From contig CACHQB010000002.1 in assembly GCA_902581925.1 (NCBI GenBank), forward strand, positions 62,001 to 126,000: 64,000 bases of DNA. Reading direction: 5' to 3'. The notes under the pieces were generated by a model. The model was not told where the DNA came from. It saw only the letters and a list, made by a program, of their open reading frames with translations, and made no database searches. Positions 55,650 through 64,000 of the stretch are shown piece by piece (position 1 is the first letter of the stretch; every line of letters begins with the position of its first letter). The position numbers were made by a program, and so were the translations under genes. Origin of the DNA: an uncultured Pelagibacteraceae bacterium. GTDB lineage: Bacteria > Pseudomonadota > Alphaproteobacteria > Pelagibacterales > Pelagibacteraceae.

Positions 55650-55724
55650 TGGCGGTCCCTAGGGGAATCGAACCCCTCTTTCGAGGATGAAAACCACGTG
55701 TCCTAACCGATAGACGAAGGGACC
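55650..55724 (-). tRNA. tRNA-Glu(UUC)
   Basis: On the minus strand acceptor arms GGTCCCT and AGGGACC pair over 7 bp; discriminator G and an encoded CCA follow. The anticodon loop within GTGGTTTTCATCC gives TTC. The T-arm is AGGGGTTCGATTCCCCT. It lies between glpX upstream and the GIY-YIG gene downstream. Confidence 0.97.
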
Positions 55725-55770
55725 AGAAGCTGCTTTTTATTGTAAATTATATAATTAATCAAGCTTATCA

Positions 55771-56712
55771 TTAAATATTTTGCTTTGATTTTATTATTTT
55801 TTTTAAACCAGATGACTTATGTGTCACTAAAGTCTCTGAGCTAAATTTATTATCTTCAATTTCAATACCTGAAATTAAATCACCAGATGTTATACCTGTC
55901 GCACAAAAAATTGAGTCTCCAGAAACAATTTCATTTAAATCATATTTTTTTGTTAAATCTTCAATACCCATTTTACTTGCTCTAAATTTATCTTTTTCAG
56001 TTTCAAACAAAAACCTTCCTTGAAAATTACAATTGAATGTATCAAGTGCAGTTGCAGCAAGAACACCTTCGGGACCACCTCCAATACCTAAAAAAATATC
56101 AACATTGTATTTATCTTCAGTAACTAATAAAGCTCCAGATATATCTCCGTCTGTAATTAATTTTAGGTTTACTTTTAATTTTTTTAACTCTTCAATAATT
56201 TCTTTATGTCTTGGCCTATCCAAAATACATGCAGTTAAATTTTCTGGTTGTTTATTTAAATAATCACTTAAATTAGAAATATTTTTCTTAATTGTATAAT
56301 CTAAATCAACAACATTTTTTTCATTTACTTTAGTTGAAATTTTTTCCATATAGGTTTCTGGTGCTTTAAATAAATTATTTTTTTCAGCTATAGCGATCAC
56401 AGATAAAGCACCAGGAAGGTTGTTAGCTGCAAAATTTGTACCTTCTAATGGATCTACAGCTATATCAAATTCTGGACCTTTGTTTGTTCCTAATTTTTCA
56501 CCAATATACAACATTGGAGCTTCGTCTAACTCTCCTTCACCTATTACTATCTGTCCCTGTATATCAAGATTGTTTAGATTAGATCTCATTGAATCAACGG
56601 CAGCTTTATCTGCTGCATTTTTGTCTTTTTTACCAACAAGGTATGAAGATGCTAGTGCTGCTTTTGATGTTACAATAGCAAATTGATCTACAAATTTTTT
56701 GTCTATTGTCAT
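55771..56712 (-). CDS. glpX: Fructose-1,6-bisphosphatase class II (GlpX)
   Basis: A 313-residue gluconeogenic phosphatase. It has DSMRSNLNNL, IVIGEGELDEAPML, the metal site in DPLEGTNFAANNLPGALSVIA, TDGDISGAL and the GIGGGPEGVLAATAL loop. It hydrolyses fructose-1,6-bisphosphate to fructose-6-phosphate. The ATG overlaps the SbmA-like stop by 1 bp. Confidence 0.95.
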   Translation of the reverse strand: MTIDKKFVDQFAIVTSKAALASSYLVGKKDKNAADKAAVDSMRSNLNNLDIQGQIVIGEGELDEAPMLYIGEKLGTNKGPEFDIAVDPLEGTNFAANNLPGALSVIAIAEKNNLFKAPETYMEKISTKVNEKNVVDLDYTIKKNISNLSDYLNKQPENLTACILDRPRHKEIIEELKKLKVNLKLITDGDISGALLVTEDKYNVDIFLGIGGGPEGVLAATALDTFNCNFQGRFLFETEKDKFRASKMGIEDLTKKYDLNEIVSGDSIFCATGITSGDLISGIEIEDNKFSSETLVTHKSSGLKKIIKSKQNI

Positions 56713-57704
56713 TAAACTTTTTCGTCTACTAAATTCTCTTGTTTGATTTTAGATTCAAATTCTCTTAAACGTTTATAAACACTAGCTAGTTCTATTATAG
56801 TTGGCCAAGCCTTTAATAAATATTGCATTGATCCTTCAACTCTTCCAAAAGCTCTTATAATTTGTTGCATAACACCTAATGTAACTACACCAGCTACAAT
56901 TGCTGGAGCTAAAAAAACGTAAGCTGACAATACATTGGCTTGTAAATAAGCAATTCGGCCAATATTAAAATAAAGATATCTTAAATAACTTAAAAAGTGA
57001 ATTTTACGCACATCCTCAAATAACTCATCTATTCTTTTTGGTCTTACACTACCATCATCTTCTGCTATAACTAAAATTTTCCTATATGCAGCTTCTTGTT
57101 TTTGTAAATCATACTCGACTCCGACTAGTCTCAATATCAAACCTAGCACAATTAAAAAAACAGTTCCTCCAATAGTCCAAATTAATGCACCTACAATAAG
57201 TCCATATTCCCATTCACCAAAAAAGAAAATAGGAATACCCACACTTAATCCAAATAAAATAGGAATAAATTGTATTAAAATCATAATAGACTCGATTAAA
57301 CTTGTGCCTAATCCTTCCATGATTCTTGTAAATTTAATTGTATCTTCTTGAACCCTTTGTGATGCACCTTCAATTTTACGTGCTTTGTCATAAACAGAAT
57401 GATACCATTCTACCATCGATGTTCTCCATCTAAATAAATAATGTGCAGTAAAGAAACTAATAGCTACATAAACAGCAATATACATTCCTGCTAATGTAAT
57501 AAATGAAAACAGGCTTGCAAAATATTCTTCTATCGAAACCGCGTTTGGTTCTGCAAGTGCTTTTTGAATCATGTCATAAAAAACACCAAACCATTCATTT
57601 ATTTTTACATCTATTTCAACTTGAACCCAGAGTGATGAGAGAATTATAAATGAACCTATCCAAGACCAAATAAACCAATGCTTTTCTGTAAAAAATCTAA
57701 ACAT
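56712..57704 (-). CDS. SbmA/BacA-like peptide transporter
   Basis: A 330-residue inner-membrane protein with about six to seven helices. SbmA/BacA signatures are present: RWRTSMVEWYHSVYDKARKI, EGASQRVQEDTIKF and the C-terminal NVLSAYVFLAPAIVAG with RVEGSMQYLLKAW. E. coli SbmA (~406 residues) imports peptides using the proton gradient; this version is shorter at the N-terminus. It may take up peptides or modified compounds. It lies between the NDUFS4-like gene (2-bp gap) and glpX. Confidence 0.88.
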   Translation of the reverse strand: MFRFFTEKHWFIWSWIGSFIILSSLWVQVEIDVKINEWFGVFYDMIQKALAEPNAVSIEEYFASLFSFITLAGMYIAVYVAISFFTAHYLFRWRTSMVEWYHSVYDKARKIEGASQRVQEDTIKFTRIMEGLGTSLIESIMILIQFIPILFGLSVGIPIFFFGEWEYGLIVGALIWTIGGTVFLIVLGLILRLVGVEYDLQKQEAAYRKILVIAEDDGSVRPKRIDELFEDVRKIHFLSYLRYLYFNIGRIAYLQANVLSAYVFLAPAIVAGVVTLGVMQQIIRAFGRVEGSMQYLLKAWPTIIELASVYKRLREFESKIKQENLVDEKV

Positions 57705-57706
57705 AT

Positions 57707-57988
57707 TTATTTAAGAAAATTATCTGCGTAAGACTTTTTTACAATTTTTCTTTTTCTTGGTTCAATTAATTCAAAATCGATTTTTTTCTTTTTTGCATAA
57801 TTGATTGCTAATTCTTTTGATGAAAATTCTAGCTTTAACTCTGTATAAGTGTCAGATGAACTTTCCCAACCCATTAATGGGTTTCTTGTCGGATCTTTAG
57901 TTTTAAATTCTAAAATCCATTTATCATTTTTTGCTAAACCAGATTGCATTGGATTTTTATTTGGTATGTAAATAATTGCTTTTTTCAT
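57707..57988 (-). CDS. NDUFS4-like complex I accessory protein
   Basis: A 93-residue protein with AIIYIPNKNPMQSGLAKNDK, WILEF, NPLMGWESSSDTYTELKLEF and the C-terminal FELIEPRKRKIVKKSYADNF. These match the ETC complex I NDUFS4 family, a supernumerary subunit near the NADH-binding arm in mitochondria and alphaproteobacteria. It starts 6 nt after the CCA of tRNA-Pro and is probably cotranscribed with it. Confidence 0.88.
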   Translation of the reverse strand: MKKAIIYIPNKNPMQSGLAKNDKWILEFKTKDPTRNPLMGWESSSDTYTELKLEFSSKELAINYAKKKKIDFELIEPRKRKIVKKSYADNFLK

Positions 57989-57994
57989 AAATGA

Positions 57995-58071
<77 letters not shown>

Positions 58072-58080
58072 ATCCGAGTA

Positions 58081-58108
58081 CTAATACAGCAGTTATTGAT
58101 AATTTCAA
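58081..58108 (-). promoter_or_regulatory. Promoter of tRNA-Pro and the downstream NDUFS4-like operon
   Basis: On the minus strand TTGAAA (-35) and TATTAG (-10) are 16 bp apart, placing the start a few bases before the tRNA 5' end. It is the only good promoter between the tRNA and the divergent zinc-ribbon gene. Confidence 0.5.
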
Positions 58109-58149
58109 TGTATAAAGAAGCCAAAATTAAAAGAAATTTGATTAAAATC

Positions 58150-58158
58150 TGGTATATA
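58150..58158 (+). promoter_or_regulatory. Extended -10 box for the zinc-ribbon gene
   Basis: TGGTATATA (TG-N-TATATA) ends 7 nt before the ATG, the same spacing as at spoT. It suggests a leaderless transcript. Confidence 0.4.
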
Positions 58159-58165
58159 ACGAAGC

Positions 58166-58663
58166 ATGATAATCACTTGTCCAAATTGTAACAAGCAATT
58201 CAAAATTGATAATTCTATGATACCTGATGAAGGCAGGGATTTGCAATGTGGTTCGTGCAATCATGTCTGGTTTTATACAATAGAAGAACAAAATAACATC
58301 ATATTAAAGTTAGATCAGGAAATCGAACGTGATGAAATTAAAATTACACCCAAAAAGAAAAAACAGCAAATAGAAGAGAATGAACAACAACTAGAAAAAA
58401 TTAAATCTGAAATAAAAAATGAACTAAAAGAAAAAATTTTAGAAAAGCAAAAAAATAAAACTACATCTAAAAATACAGCAAATAAGGGAAGTAAGTTTTT
58501 TTCTTATTTAATTGTATTTATTATATCTTTTATTGCCTTAATTATATTGCTCGATACTCTAAAAACTCCATTAATCAATCTGTTTCCTGCATTAGAAATT
58601 ATATTATTTAACCTTTTTGAAACATTGCAAGACATAAAACTATTTATTATAGACTTAATTTAA
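58166..58663 (+). CDS. Zinc-ribbon membrane protein (MJ0042-type finger)
   Basis: A 165-residue protein. The N-terminal zinc ribbon has C5-x2-C8 and C28-x2-C31 (CPNCNKQFKID ... LQCGSCNHVW), the MJ0042 family common in alphaproteobacteria. A charged, Lys/Glu-rich coiled-coil-like middle (about 55-105) is followed by a transmembrane helix around residues 111-131 and a second hydrophobic tail. Its function is not known. It precedes nhaA by 7 bp. Confidence 0.82.
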   Translation: MIITCPNCNKQFKIDNSMIPDEGRDLQCGSCNHVWFYTIEEQNNIILKLDQEIERDEIKITPKKKKQQIEENEQQLEKIKSEIKNELKEKILEKQKNKTTSKNTANKGSKFFSYLIVFIISFIALIILLDTLKTPLINLFPALEIILFNLFETLQDIKLFIIDLI

Positions 58664-58670
58664 TTTTTTT

Positions 58671-59852
58671 ATGATTAATTACATATCTAAACCTTTTAGA
58701 TGGTTCTTTAAATTAGAGGCAGCAAGCGGTCTTGTGCTATTATTTGCTGCAATAATTGCTTTATTTATAAGTAATTCTGAGCTAGCAGAATTATATTTTG
58801 CTACTCTAAATAAATATTTATTCATAGGTATTAATAATTTTGGATTAAAATTATCAGTATTGCATTGGATCAATGATGCCTTGATGGCAATTTTCTTTTT
58901 TTTCGTCACTTTAGAAATAAAAAGAGAATTTTTGCAAGGTGAGCTTTCAAATATTAAACAAGCTTTATTGCCTATAATAGCTGCTGTGGGAGGAATGTTA
59001 GTACCTGCATTGTTTTATGTTTTTATAAATTTAGGCGACAGCGAAACTTTAAATGGATGGGCAATTCCATCGGCTACAGATATTGCTTTTTCATTAGGAG
59101 TTTTATCCTTATTAGGAAAAAGAGTTCCATTATCATTAAAAGTATTTTTAACTGCATTAGCTATAATTGATGATTTAGGGGCTATAGTAATTATTGCCCT
59201 ATTCTACTCTGGAGATTTGAGCATTAAGTATTTAACTTTAATGTTATTAGCTTTTATTGTTTTGTTATTAATAAACAAATTTAATATTAAAAAATTTTTA
59301 CCTTACTTGGTTATAGGACTTTTTCTTTGGGATTTTACTCATAACTCTGGAATACACGCTACTATTGCTGGAGTTTTGTTGGCTATGACAATTCCTCATA
59401 GAAAAAAAGAAAAAGATTTTTCTTTGCTAATAAAAATTGAACATGCAATAAGTCCATATGTTGCTTTTGGAATAATGCCTTTATTTGCATTTGCAAATGC
59501 TGGTGTCTCTTTAGAAGGATTATCTTTTGCTTCGTTACTTGATAAAGTTCCCCTAGGCATCGTGCTAGGACTATTCTTAGGTAAACAACTAGGTGTTTTT
59601 GTATTTTCTTATGTATCTATAAAATTAAAAGTAGCTCAAATGCCGAACGATACAAGTTGGTACAATTTTTATGGTGTAGGAGTTCTTACTGGGATTGGTT
59701 TCACAATGAGTTTATTTGTTGGAAATTTAGCTTTTGTTGAAAACATGCAATATATGGATGGTGTAAAAATTGGAGTATTAACTGGATCCTTGTTATCAAC
59801 TTTATTTGGTTATTTTTTAATATTACTTACACCAAATAAACCCAATAAATGA
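58671..59852 (+). CDS. nhaA: Na+/H+ antiporter NhaA
   Basis: A 393-residue membrane protein with about 12 helices. The paired catalytic aspartates are in ALAIIDDLGAIVIIA; other NhaA signatures are LEIKREFLQGELS, IPSATDIAFSLGVL and HNSGIHATIAGVLLAMTIP. It exchanges Na+ for H+ and fits life in seawater. The stop overlaps the glutathione peroxidase ATG (ATGA). Confidence 0.96.
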   Translation: MINYISKPFRWFFKLEAASGLVLLFAAIIALFISNSELAELYFATLNKYLFIGINNFGLKLSVLHWINDALMAIFFFFVTLEIKREFLQGELSNIKQALLPIIAAVGGMLVPALFYVFINLGDSETLNGWAIPSATDIAFSLGVLSLLGKRVPLSLKVFLTALAIIDDLGAIVIIALFYSGDLSIKYLTLMLLAFIVLLLINKFNIKKFLPYLVIGLFLWDFTHNSGIHATIAGVLLAMTIPHRKKEKDFSLLIKIEHAISPYVAFGIMPLFAFANAGVSLEGLSFASLLDKVPLGIVLGLFLGKQLGVFVFSYVSIKLKVAQMPNDTSWYNFYGVGVLTGIGFTMSLFVGNLAFVENMQYMDGVKIGVLTGSLLSTLFGYFLILLTPNKPNK

Positions 59853-60391
59853 AAAAAGTAATATTTCTATTATCTATAGTTATGTTTTTTTTTAAAACTT
59901 CAGCAACTGCAAACTACGAAAAAAAAATTTATGATTTCACTATAGAGAGTATAACTGGTGAAATAATTAATTTTAAAGATTACAAAAATAGAGTTATTTT
60001 AGTTGTGAATACAGCAAGTTATTGTGGTTTTACAAAGCAATATGATGAATTACAAGAATTATGGGACTTATATAAAGAAAAAGGTTTAATTGTTCTTGGT
60101 GTTCCATCTAATTCATTTAATCAAGAAAAAAATAGTAATGCAGATGTAAAAGAATTTTGTGAAGTAAATTTTAATATTAACTTTCCATTAACAACTATAA
60201 CGGAAGTTAAAGGTAAAAATGCTCATGAAATTTTCAAATGGGCAAAAGAAAATCATGGTAAATCAGCAGTTCCAAAGTGGAATTTCCACAAAATTTTAAT
60301 TAATAAAGAAGGTAAAATAGAAGATACATTTGCATCCATGACCAAACCTATGTCAAAAAAGTTAATTAAAAGTATAGAAGATATTTTATAA
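59849..60391 (+). CDS. Exported glutathione peroxidase-family protein
   Basis: A 180-residue thioredoxin-fold peroxidase with an N-terminal signal peptide (hydrophobic residues 4-16, cleavage near ATANYE). The peroxidatic residue is cysteine C59 in NTASYCGFTKQY, not selenocysteine. GVPSNSFNQEK and PKWNFHKILI supply the Gln and Trp of the active site. A periplasmic location is implied by the signal. The family's CNQFG motif is altered to SNSFN. It overlaps the convergent hydrolase gene by 6 bp. Confidence 0.88.
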   Translation: MKKVIFLLSIVMFFFKTSATANYEKKIYDFTIESITGEIINFKDYKNRVILVVNTASYCGFTKQYDELQELWDLYKEKGLIVLGVPSNSFNQEKNSNADVKEFCEVNFNINFPLTTITEVKGKNAHEIFKWAKENHGKSAVPKWNFHKILINKEGKIEDTFASMTKPMSKKLIKSIEDIL

Positions 60392-61156
60392 GTTAATACT
60401 TAATCCGTCATGTGCGGGTATAACATTTTTAGGCAGTATTTGTTTAAGTGCTTTATAATCTAAAACTGGTGATAAATTTGTGAGAATAGCTTTTTTGGGT
60501 TTAAATTGTTTGATTACATCTAGTGAGGTTTCTAGATTAAAGTGTGATGGGTGAAAATTGTACCATAAACAATCAATGATTAAATATTTAAGATTTTTAA
60601 AATACTTATAATCTTTGCTATAAATTTTACTTACATCACTAATATAAGCTAATTTTTTATCGATAATAAAACAATTTGATTTAACCTTACCATGTTTAAC
60701 AACAATTGATTTAATTCTTACATTTTTATTTTTATTTTTTGTTAATAGGTATTTTGGTAATTTATTTAATTTTAAAGTTGCAGGGTATTCTTTGGAATAA
60801 CTTTTAAATATATAAGAAAAAGAATGTTTGAGATGTATAGATGTAAATTTATCTGCATAAACATCAATTTGTTTTCTACTATTTATATAAAATGATCTCA
60901 AATCATTTATTCCATGAGTTTGATCTCCGTGCATATGAGAAAACAGAACTTTATTAATTTTTTTTATTTTATGTCTCAAGAGCTGTTGTCTTAGATCAGG
61001 AGATGTATCTATAAGTATATTTTCATCAGTAGTTTTAATTAAAGCAGAACATCTAGTTCTATAATTTTTTTTGTTATTAGGATCACAATTTCCAAAAAAA
61101 CCATCTGGTCTTGGTACACCCATTGAACTACCACAGCCTAAGATAATAAATTTCAT
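60386..61156 (-). CDS. MBL-fold metallo-hydrolase (PhnP-like) with altered metal site
   Basis: A 256-residue protein of the MBL family found next to tatD in alphaproteobacteria, with LGCGSSMGVPR, a DTSPDLRQQLL segment, SHMHGDQTHGINDLRS, AYISDVSK and the PSHFNLE region. The usual HxHxDH motif reads H74-M-H76-G-D78-Q79, and the late LTH motif reads LTN (N227), so two ligands of the second metal site are changed. It may bind one metal or have altered chemistry. The ATG shares a base with the tatD stop; the TTG codon before it is not needed. Confidence 0.85.
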   Translation of the reverse strand: MKFIILGCGSSMGVPRPDGFFGNCDPNNKKNYRTRCSALIKTTDENILIDTSPDLRQQLLRHKIKKINKVLFSHMHGDQTHGINDLRSFYINSRKQIDVYADKFTSIHLKHSFSYIFKSYSKEYPATLKLNKLPKYLLTKNKNKNVRIKSIVVKHGKVKSNCFIIDKKLAYISDVSKIYSKDYKYFKNLKYLIIDCLWYNFHPSHFNLETSLDVIKQFKPKKAILTNLSPVLDYKALKQILPKNVIPAHDGLSINL

Positions 61157-61923
61157 CAATTTTGATTAAAAAAAAGTTTGTTAAAGTTATCTGTGGTTTT
61201 TTTAACAAGATCTTCTTTTGATAAATTTTTAATTTCAGCTAATTTTGAAGCAGTAAAATCAATAAATGATGGTTCATTTTTTTTTCCTCTTTTAGGAACT
61301 GGTGCTAAAAAAGGACTATCAGTTTCAATTAAGATTTTATCCATTGGAATAGATTTAAAAGTATCTTGTAAATCTAATGAATTTTTAAAAGTAATAATAC
61401 CGCTAGCCGAAAAGAATGAATTTAAAGTCATTAATTTCTCAGAGAATTCTTTCGATCCAGTAAAACAGTGCATCAAAATTTTAAGGTTTTTATTTTTATA
61501 ATCATTTAAAATCTCAAAAGTTTCTTTTTCTGCATCTCTTGAATGAACAATTAATGGAACATTTGTTTTAATTGATGCATCTATATGTTCTTTAAAACTT
61601 TCTATCTGTTTGTCTTTTTCGCTATTATTATAATAAAAATCTAATCCAGTTTCTCCAATTCCAATAATTTTTGAATTTTCATTAAGACTCTCAATGATCT
61701 GTTTTGAAGAGATAATATTTGTGGAGCTTTCATGAGGATGAATACCAATGGTACCATATATCATTTCATCTGTATTAATTAATTCTTTTACTTTAGAAAA
61801 ACTTTCAAATGAAGTTGAGATAGTCAATAATTTTTCTATACCTACTTCTTTTGATCTTTGTATTACGTTAGATAGGTCACTCAATAATGGTTCATGATCT
61901 AAATGACAGTGTGAATCAATCAT
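61156..61923 (-). CDS. tatD: TatD-family deoxyribonuclease
   Basis: A 255-residue metal-dependent hydrolase with DSHCHLDHEP at the start, GIHPHES near residue 62, IGETGLDFYY near 93, VHSRDAEKET, LMHCFTGS and ETDSPFLAPVPKRGKKNEP. These carry the His/Asp/Glu ligands of the TatD family, whose members are 3'-5' exonucleases. It overlaps metG by 8 bp. Confidence 0.95.
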   Translation of the reverse strand: MIDSHCHLDHEPLLSDLSNVIQRSKEVGIEKLLTISTSFESFSKVKELINTDEMIYGTIGIHPHESSTNIISSKQIIESLNENSKIIGIGETGLDFYYNNSEKDKQIESFKEHIDASIKTNVPLIVHSRDAEKETFEILNDYKNKNLKILMHCFTGSKEFSEKLMTLNSFFSASGIITFKNSLDLQDTFKSIPMDKILIETDSPFLAPVPKRGKKNEPSFIDFTASKLAEIKNLSKEDLVKKTTDNFNKLFFNQN

Positions 61924-63457
61924 TTTTTTTATCTTTCTTTTTAAAAAGTATTTCTATTTTATTTATATTATTACCTTTTGTTAAATACTCATTATTAGAA
62001 ATTGAATCTAATTTTATATTTTTTTCTGCAATGTCAAAAATCTTCAATGCCTTTAAAGAAGACTGAGGAATGATTGGATATAATAAAAAACTTATTTTTC
62101 TAATAATTTCAAAAGTAGTGTAAACAATAGTATTTAATCTAATTATATCGTCTTTCTTTTTCCATGGTTCTTGGTCATTAAAATATTTGTTAGCCTCAAA
62201 AAGTGAATTTACAATATAATCAATGTAAAAATTAATATTTTGATTGTCAATTTGACACCTAATATTATCTAAATTATCTTTATACTTATTTAGTATTAAT
62301 AAATCATCATCATGAAATTTAACTTCTAATGGAATTTTTCCATCACAATTTTTTATCGCAAAAGCAGTTACACGCTGACATAAATTTCCATAATTGTTAG
62401 CTAAATCACTATTAATACAATCCTCTAGTCTTTCTTGAGATATATTTCCATCATTACCAAAAGAAACTTCTTTAATTAAGTAGTATCTTAAAGAATCTAG
62501 ACCATACTCTTTAATTATTTCAAGTGGATCAAGAATATTTCCTTTAGATTTAGACATTTTTTCTTCCCCTGATAATATCCATCCATGCCCGTAAACCCTC
62601 TTTGGTAAATCAATTTTTGCTGCTAATAAAAAGGCAGGCCAGTAAACAGCATGAAATCTGAGTATATCTTTTCCAATTAAATGAATTGAGGCTGGCCAAA
62701 ATTTTTTAAACAAATCATCATCTGTATTAGGATAGTTTAATGCACTTAAATAATTTGTTAAAGCATCGAGCCAAACATATATCACGTGATTTTTATTATT
62801 TGGAACGGGTATGCCCCATGAAAAACTTTTTCTACTAACAGAAAGATCTTTAAGACCACTTTTTACAAAACTAATAACTTCATTTTTTCTAGATTGTGGA
62901 GCAATAAAATCTGGATTAGCTTCATAATATTCTAGTAAAGGTTTTTCCCATTTTGAAAGTCTAAAAAAATAAGATTCTTCTTCAATCCATTCAACAGGAG
63001 ATTTTGATGATATAGCAATTTTTTTTCCATCTAATTCCTCAATTTCGTCTTCGTTATAAAAGGCTTCATCGGATACTGAATACCATCCAGAATAGTTTGA
63101 TAAATATATATCGTCATTTTTTTCAAGTTCATTCCAAAGGTGTTGAACTGTTTTTTTATGTCTAGCTTCTGTAGTTCTTATAAAATCGGTATTTGATAAA
63201 TTCAAAGTATTCGAGAGATCTCTAAAAGTTTGACTAATTTGATCACAAAATACTAAGGGCTCCTTCCCTGCCTTTTCCGCAGATCTTTGTATTTTTAATC
63301 CATGTTCGTCTGTACCAGTAAGAAAATGAACTTTATAATCATCAATTAATTTAAATCTTGCGAAAAAATCTGCGATAATACTTGAATATGCATGACCCAT
63401 ATGAGGTTTGGCTGATGGGTAGTATATAGGAGTGGTAATATAATAAGTTTTATCCAT
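61916..63457 (-). CDS. metG: Methionyl-tRNA synthetase
   Basis: A 513-residue class I synthetase. The HIGH-like signature is HMGHAYSS (near residue 19) in YYITTPIYYPSAKPHMGH, and the KMSKS loop is EEKMSKSKGN near residue 303. It also has LTGTDEHGLKIQRSA and YVWLDALTNYLSAL. Length matches the short type without the C-terminal tRNA-binding extension. It overlaps holB by 8 bp in the holB-metG-tatD order of alphaproteobacteria. Confidence 0.96.
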   Translation of the reverse strand: MDKTYYITTPIYYPSAKPHMGHAYSSIIADFFARFKLIDDYKVHFLTGTDEHGLKIQRSAEKAGKEPLVFCDQISQTFRDLSNTLNLSNTDFIRTTEARHKKTVQHLWNELEKNDDIYLSNYSGWYSVSDEAFYNEDEIEELDGKKIAISSKSPVEWIEEESYFFRLSKWEKPLLEYYEANPDFIAPQSRKNEVISFVKSGLKDLSVSRKSFSWGIPVPNNKNHVIYVWLDALTNYLSALNYPNTDDDLFKKFWPASIHLIGKDILRFHAVYWPAFLLAAKIDLPKRVYGHGWILSGEEKMSKSKGNILDPLEIIKEYGLDSLRYYLIKEVSFGNDGNISQERLEDCINSDLANNYGNLCQRVTAFAIKNCDGKIPLEVKFHDDDLLILNKYKDNLDNIRCQIDNQNINFYIDYIVNSLFEANKYFNDQEPWKKKDDIIRLNTIVYTTFEIIRKISFLLYPIIPQSSLKALKIFDIAEKNIKLDSISNNEYLTKGNNINKIEILFKKKDKKND

Positions 63458-64000
63458 TTAATATTTTATCCTCAAATTCCAAAAACAATGTTTCCTCATC
63501 TAAATTATAAATTCTAGTATTGTTTATTTTTTCTATAAAATAATGGTATGACTTCAGTAAACTAATATTTTCAATAGATATATTCTTTCTAAAATAAAGT
63601 TCAATAAAAGAATAAATGATTTCAATAATTGATTTATTTTTTTTATAAATTTTATCTTTAATTATAGTTGATAGTGTTGTTTTTATATCAAAATTAAAAA
63701 GATCTAAGTCATATTCTTCAGATAACTTAATTAAATTAAATAATTTTCCAGGTGTGGCATAATAATCAAATAACTTGTTATTGATAATAGAATTTATATC
63801 ATCGTTTAGCAATTGATTAACAATTCTAATAGACTGATCTTTTGTTAAAAAAACTTTGAAATTCAAACATCTGGATTTAAGAGTTGATAGCACTCTTTTA
63901 TTATTATTAATTAAAATAAAATTTATATTTTCATTAGGTTCTTCCAAAATTTTTAATAAAGCATTTATAGCGTTTAAGTTTAATAATTCAATATTATCAA
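63450..64000 (-). CDS. holB: DNA polymerase III delta' subunit, C-terminal part (cut by window edge)
   Basis: The reading frame is open to the window end, so the N-terminus is missing. The visible translation starts DNIELLNLNAINALLKILEE and continues with PNENINFILI and SRCLNFKVF. The NALLK-LEEP motif and the arginine-finger SRC box are typical of clamp-loader DnaX/HolB proteins; the position upstream of metG selects HolB. The C-terminal domain is short and divergent. The protein helps load the beta clamp. Confidence 0.88.
   Translation of the reverse strand, partial: DNIELLNLNAINALLKILEEPNENINFILINNNKRVLSTLKSRCLNFKVFLTKDQSIRIVNQLLNDDINSIINNKLFDYYATPGKLFNLIKLSEEYDLDLFNFDIKTTLSTIIKDKIYKKNKSIIEIIYSFIELYFRKNISIENISLLKSYHYFIEKINNTRIYNLDEETLFLEFEDKILNG

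Noticed and set aside
51596..55670. Possible att repeat: TAGGGGAA near 51597 matching the tRNA-Glu T-arm region
   Set aside because: Only 8 bases match and the rest of the tRNA 3' end is not duplicated, so it is not evidence of integration.

Overview
The window looks like a chromosomal segment of a SAR11-clade marine alphaproteobacterium (Pelagibacterales, Candidatus Pelagibacter-like). This is an inference from four things. The DNA is very AT-rich, with Lys/Ile/Asn-heavy proteins. Genes are packed with ATGA or 1-bp overlaps and almost no spacers. Gene orders are alphaproteobacterial: smpB-folK-spoT-pyrE-pdxJ-acpS-lepB-rnc-recO, rpiB-glyA-nrdR-ribD-ribE-ribB-ribH-nusB-thiL, plsX-ihfA-merR, and holB-metG-tatD. 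A tandem SAM-II plus SAM-V type leader also sits in front of metY, an arrangement known from Pelagibacter.

Layout. 0-1.6 kb: end of galU and ugd (UDP-sugar supply). 1.6-8 kb, minus strand: ruvX, pyrB, a pseudo-dihydroorotase, plsY, topA, ridA. 8-14.7 kb, plus: gatCAB, an O-methyltransferase, trhO, a MATE exporter, a secreted nuclease. 14.7-19.8 kb, minus: heterotetrameric sarcosine oxidase soxBDAG; then tRNA-Ser(GCU). 20-22.2 kb: lytic transglycosylase. 22.2-29.6 kb, plus: dapA to recO. 29.6-30.6 kb: hemB. 30.6-40.2 kb, plus: a 2OG-Fe(II) oxygenase, rpiB, glyA, nrdR, the riboflavin genes, nusB, thiL, hppA. 40.2-43.4 kb: bamE facing a cytochrome bc1 chaperone, rpmF, plsX, ihfA, merR, rpmG, chorismate mutase. 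43.5-51.3 kb: ctaA, metY with two riboswitches, rplM-rpsI, argC, a small lipoprotein, hom, two permeases. 51.3-55.7 kb: the only accessory-looking stretch, with a 532-bp gene-poor spacer, a short alkyltransferase, a small membrane protein, a tyrosine recombinase, two glycosyltransferases and a GIY-YIG protein next to tRNA-Glu(UUC). 55.8-64 kb: glpX, an SbmA-like transporter, an NDUFS4-like protein, tRNA-Pro(UGG), a zinc-ribbon membrane protein, nhaA, a glutathione peroxidase, a metallo-hydrolase, tatD, metG and part of holB.

Metabolic links. Sarcosine oxidase and GlyA both feed glycine and one-carbon folate pools. Hom and MetY make methionine from homoserine esters and reduced sulfur under SAM control. 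PlsX and PlsY start phospholipid synthesis. HppA, CtaA, the bc1 chaperone and the NDUFS4-like protein point to respiratory energy conservation.

I did not find a clearly new multi-gene system. The most rewarding signals are small in scale: the tandem riboswitch leader; two tRNA genes each followed after exactly 6 nt by a start codon; extended -10 boxes only 5-7 nt before ATG in four genes; divergent genes sharing one CATG as both start codons; a terminator written inside a convergent coding end; and several enzymes that have lost catalytic or metal-binding residues (pseudo-dihydroorotase, the GTP cyclohydrolase half of RibB, an MBL hydrolase, NrdR).
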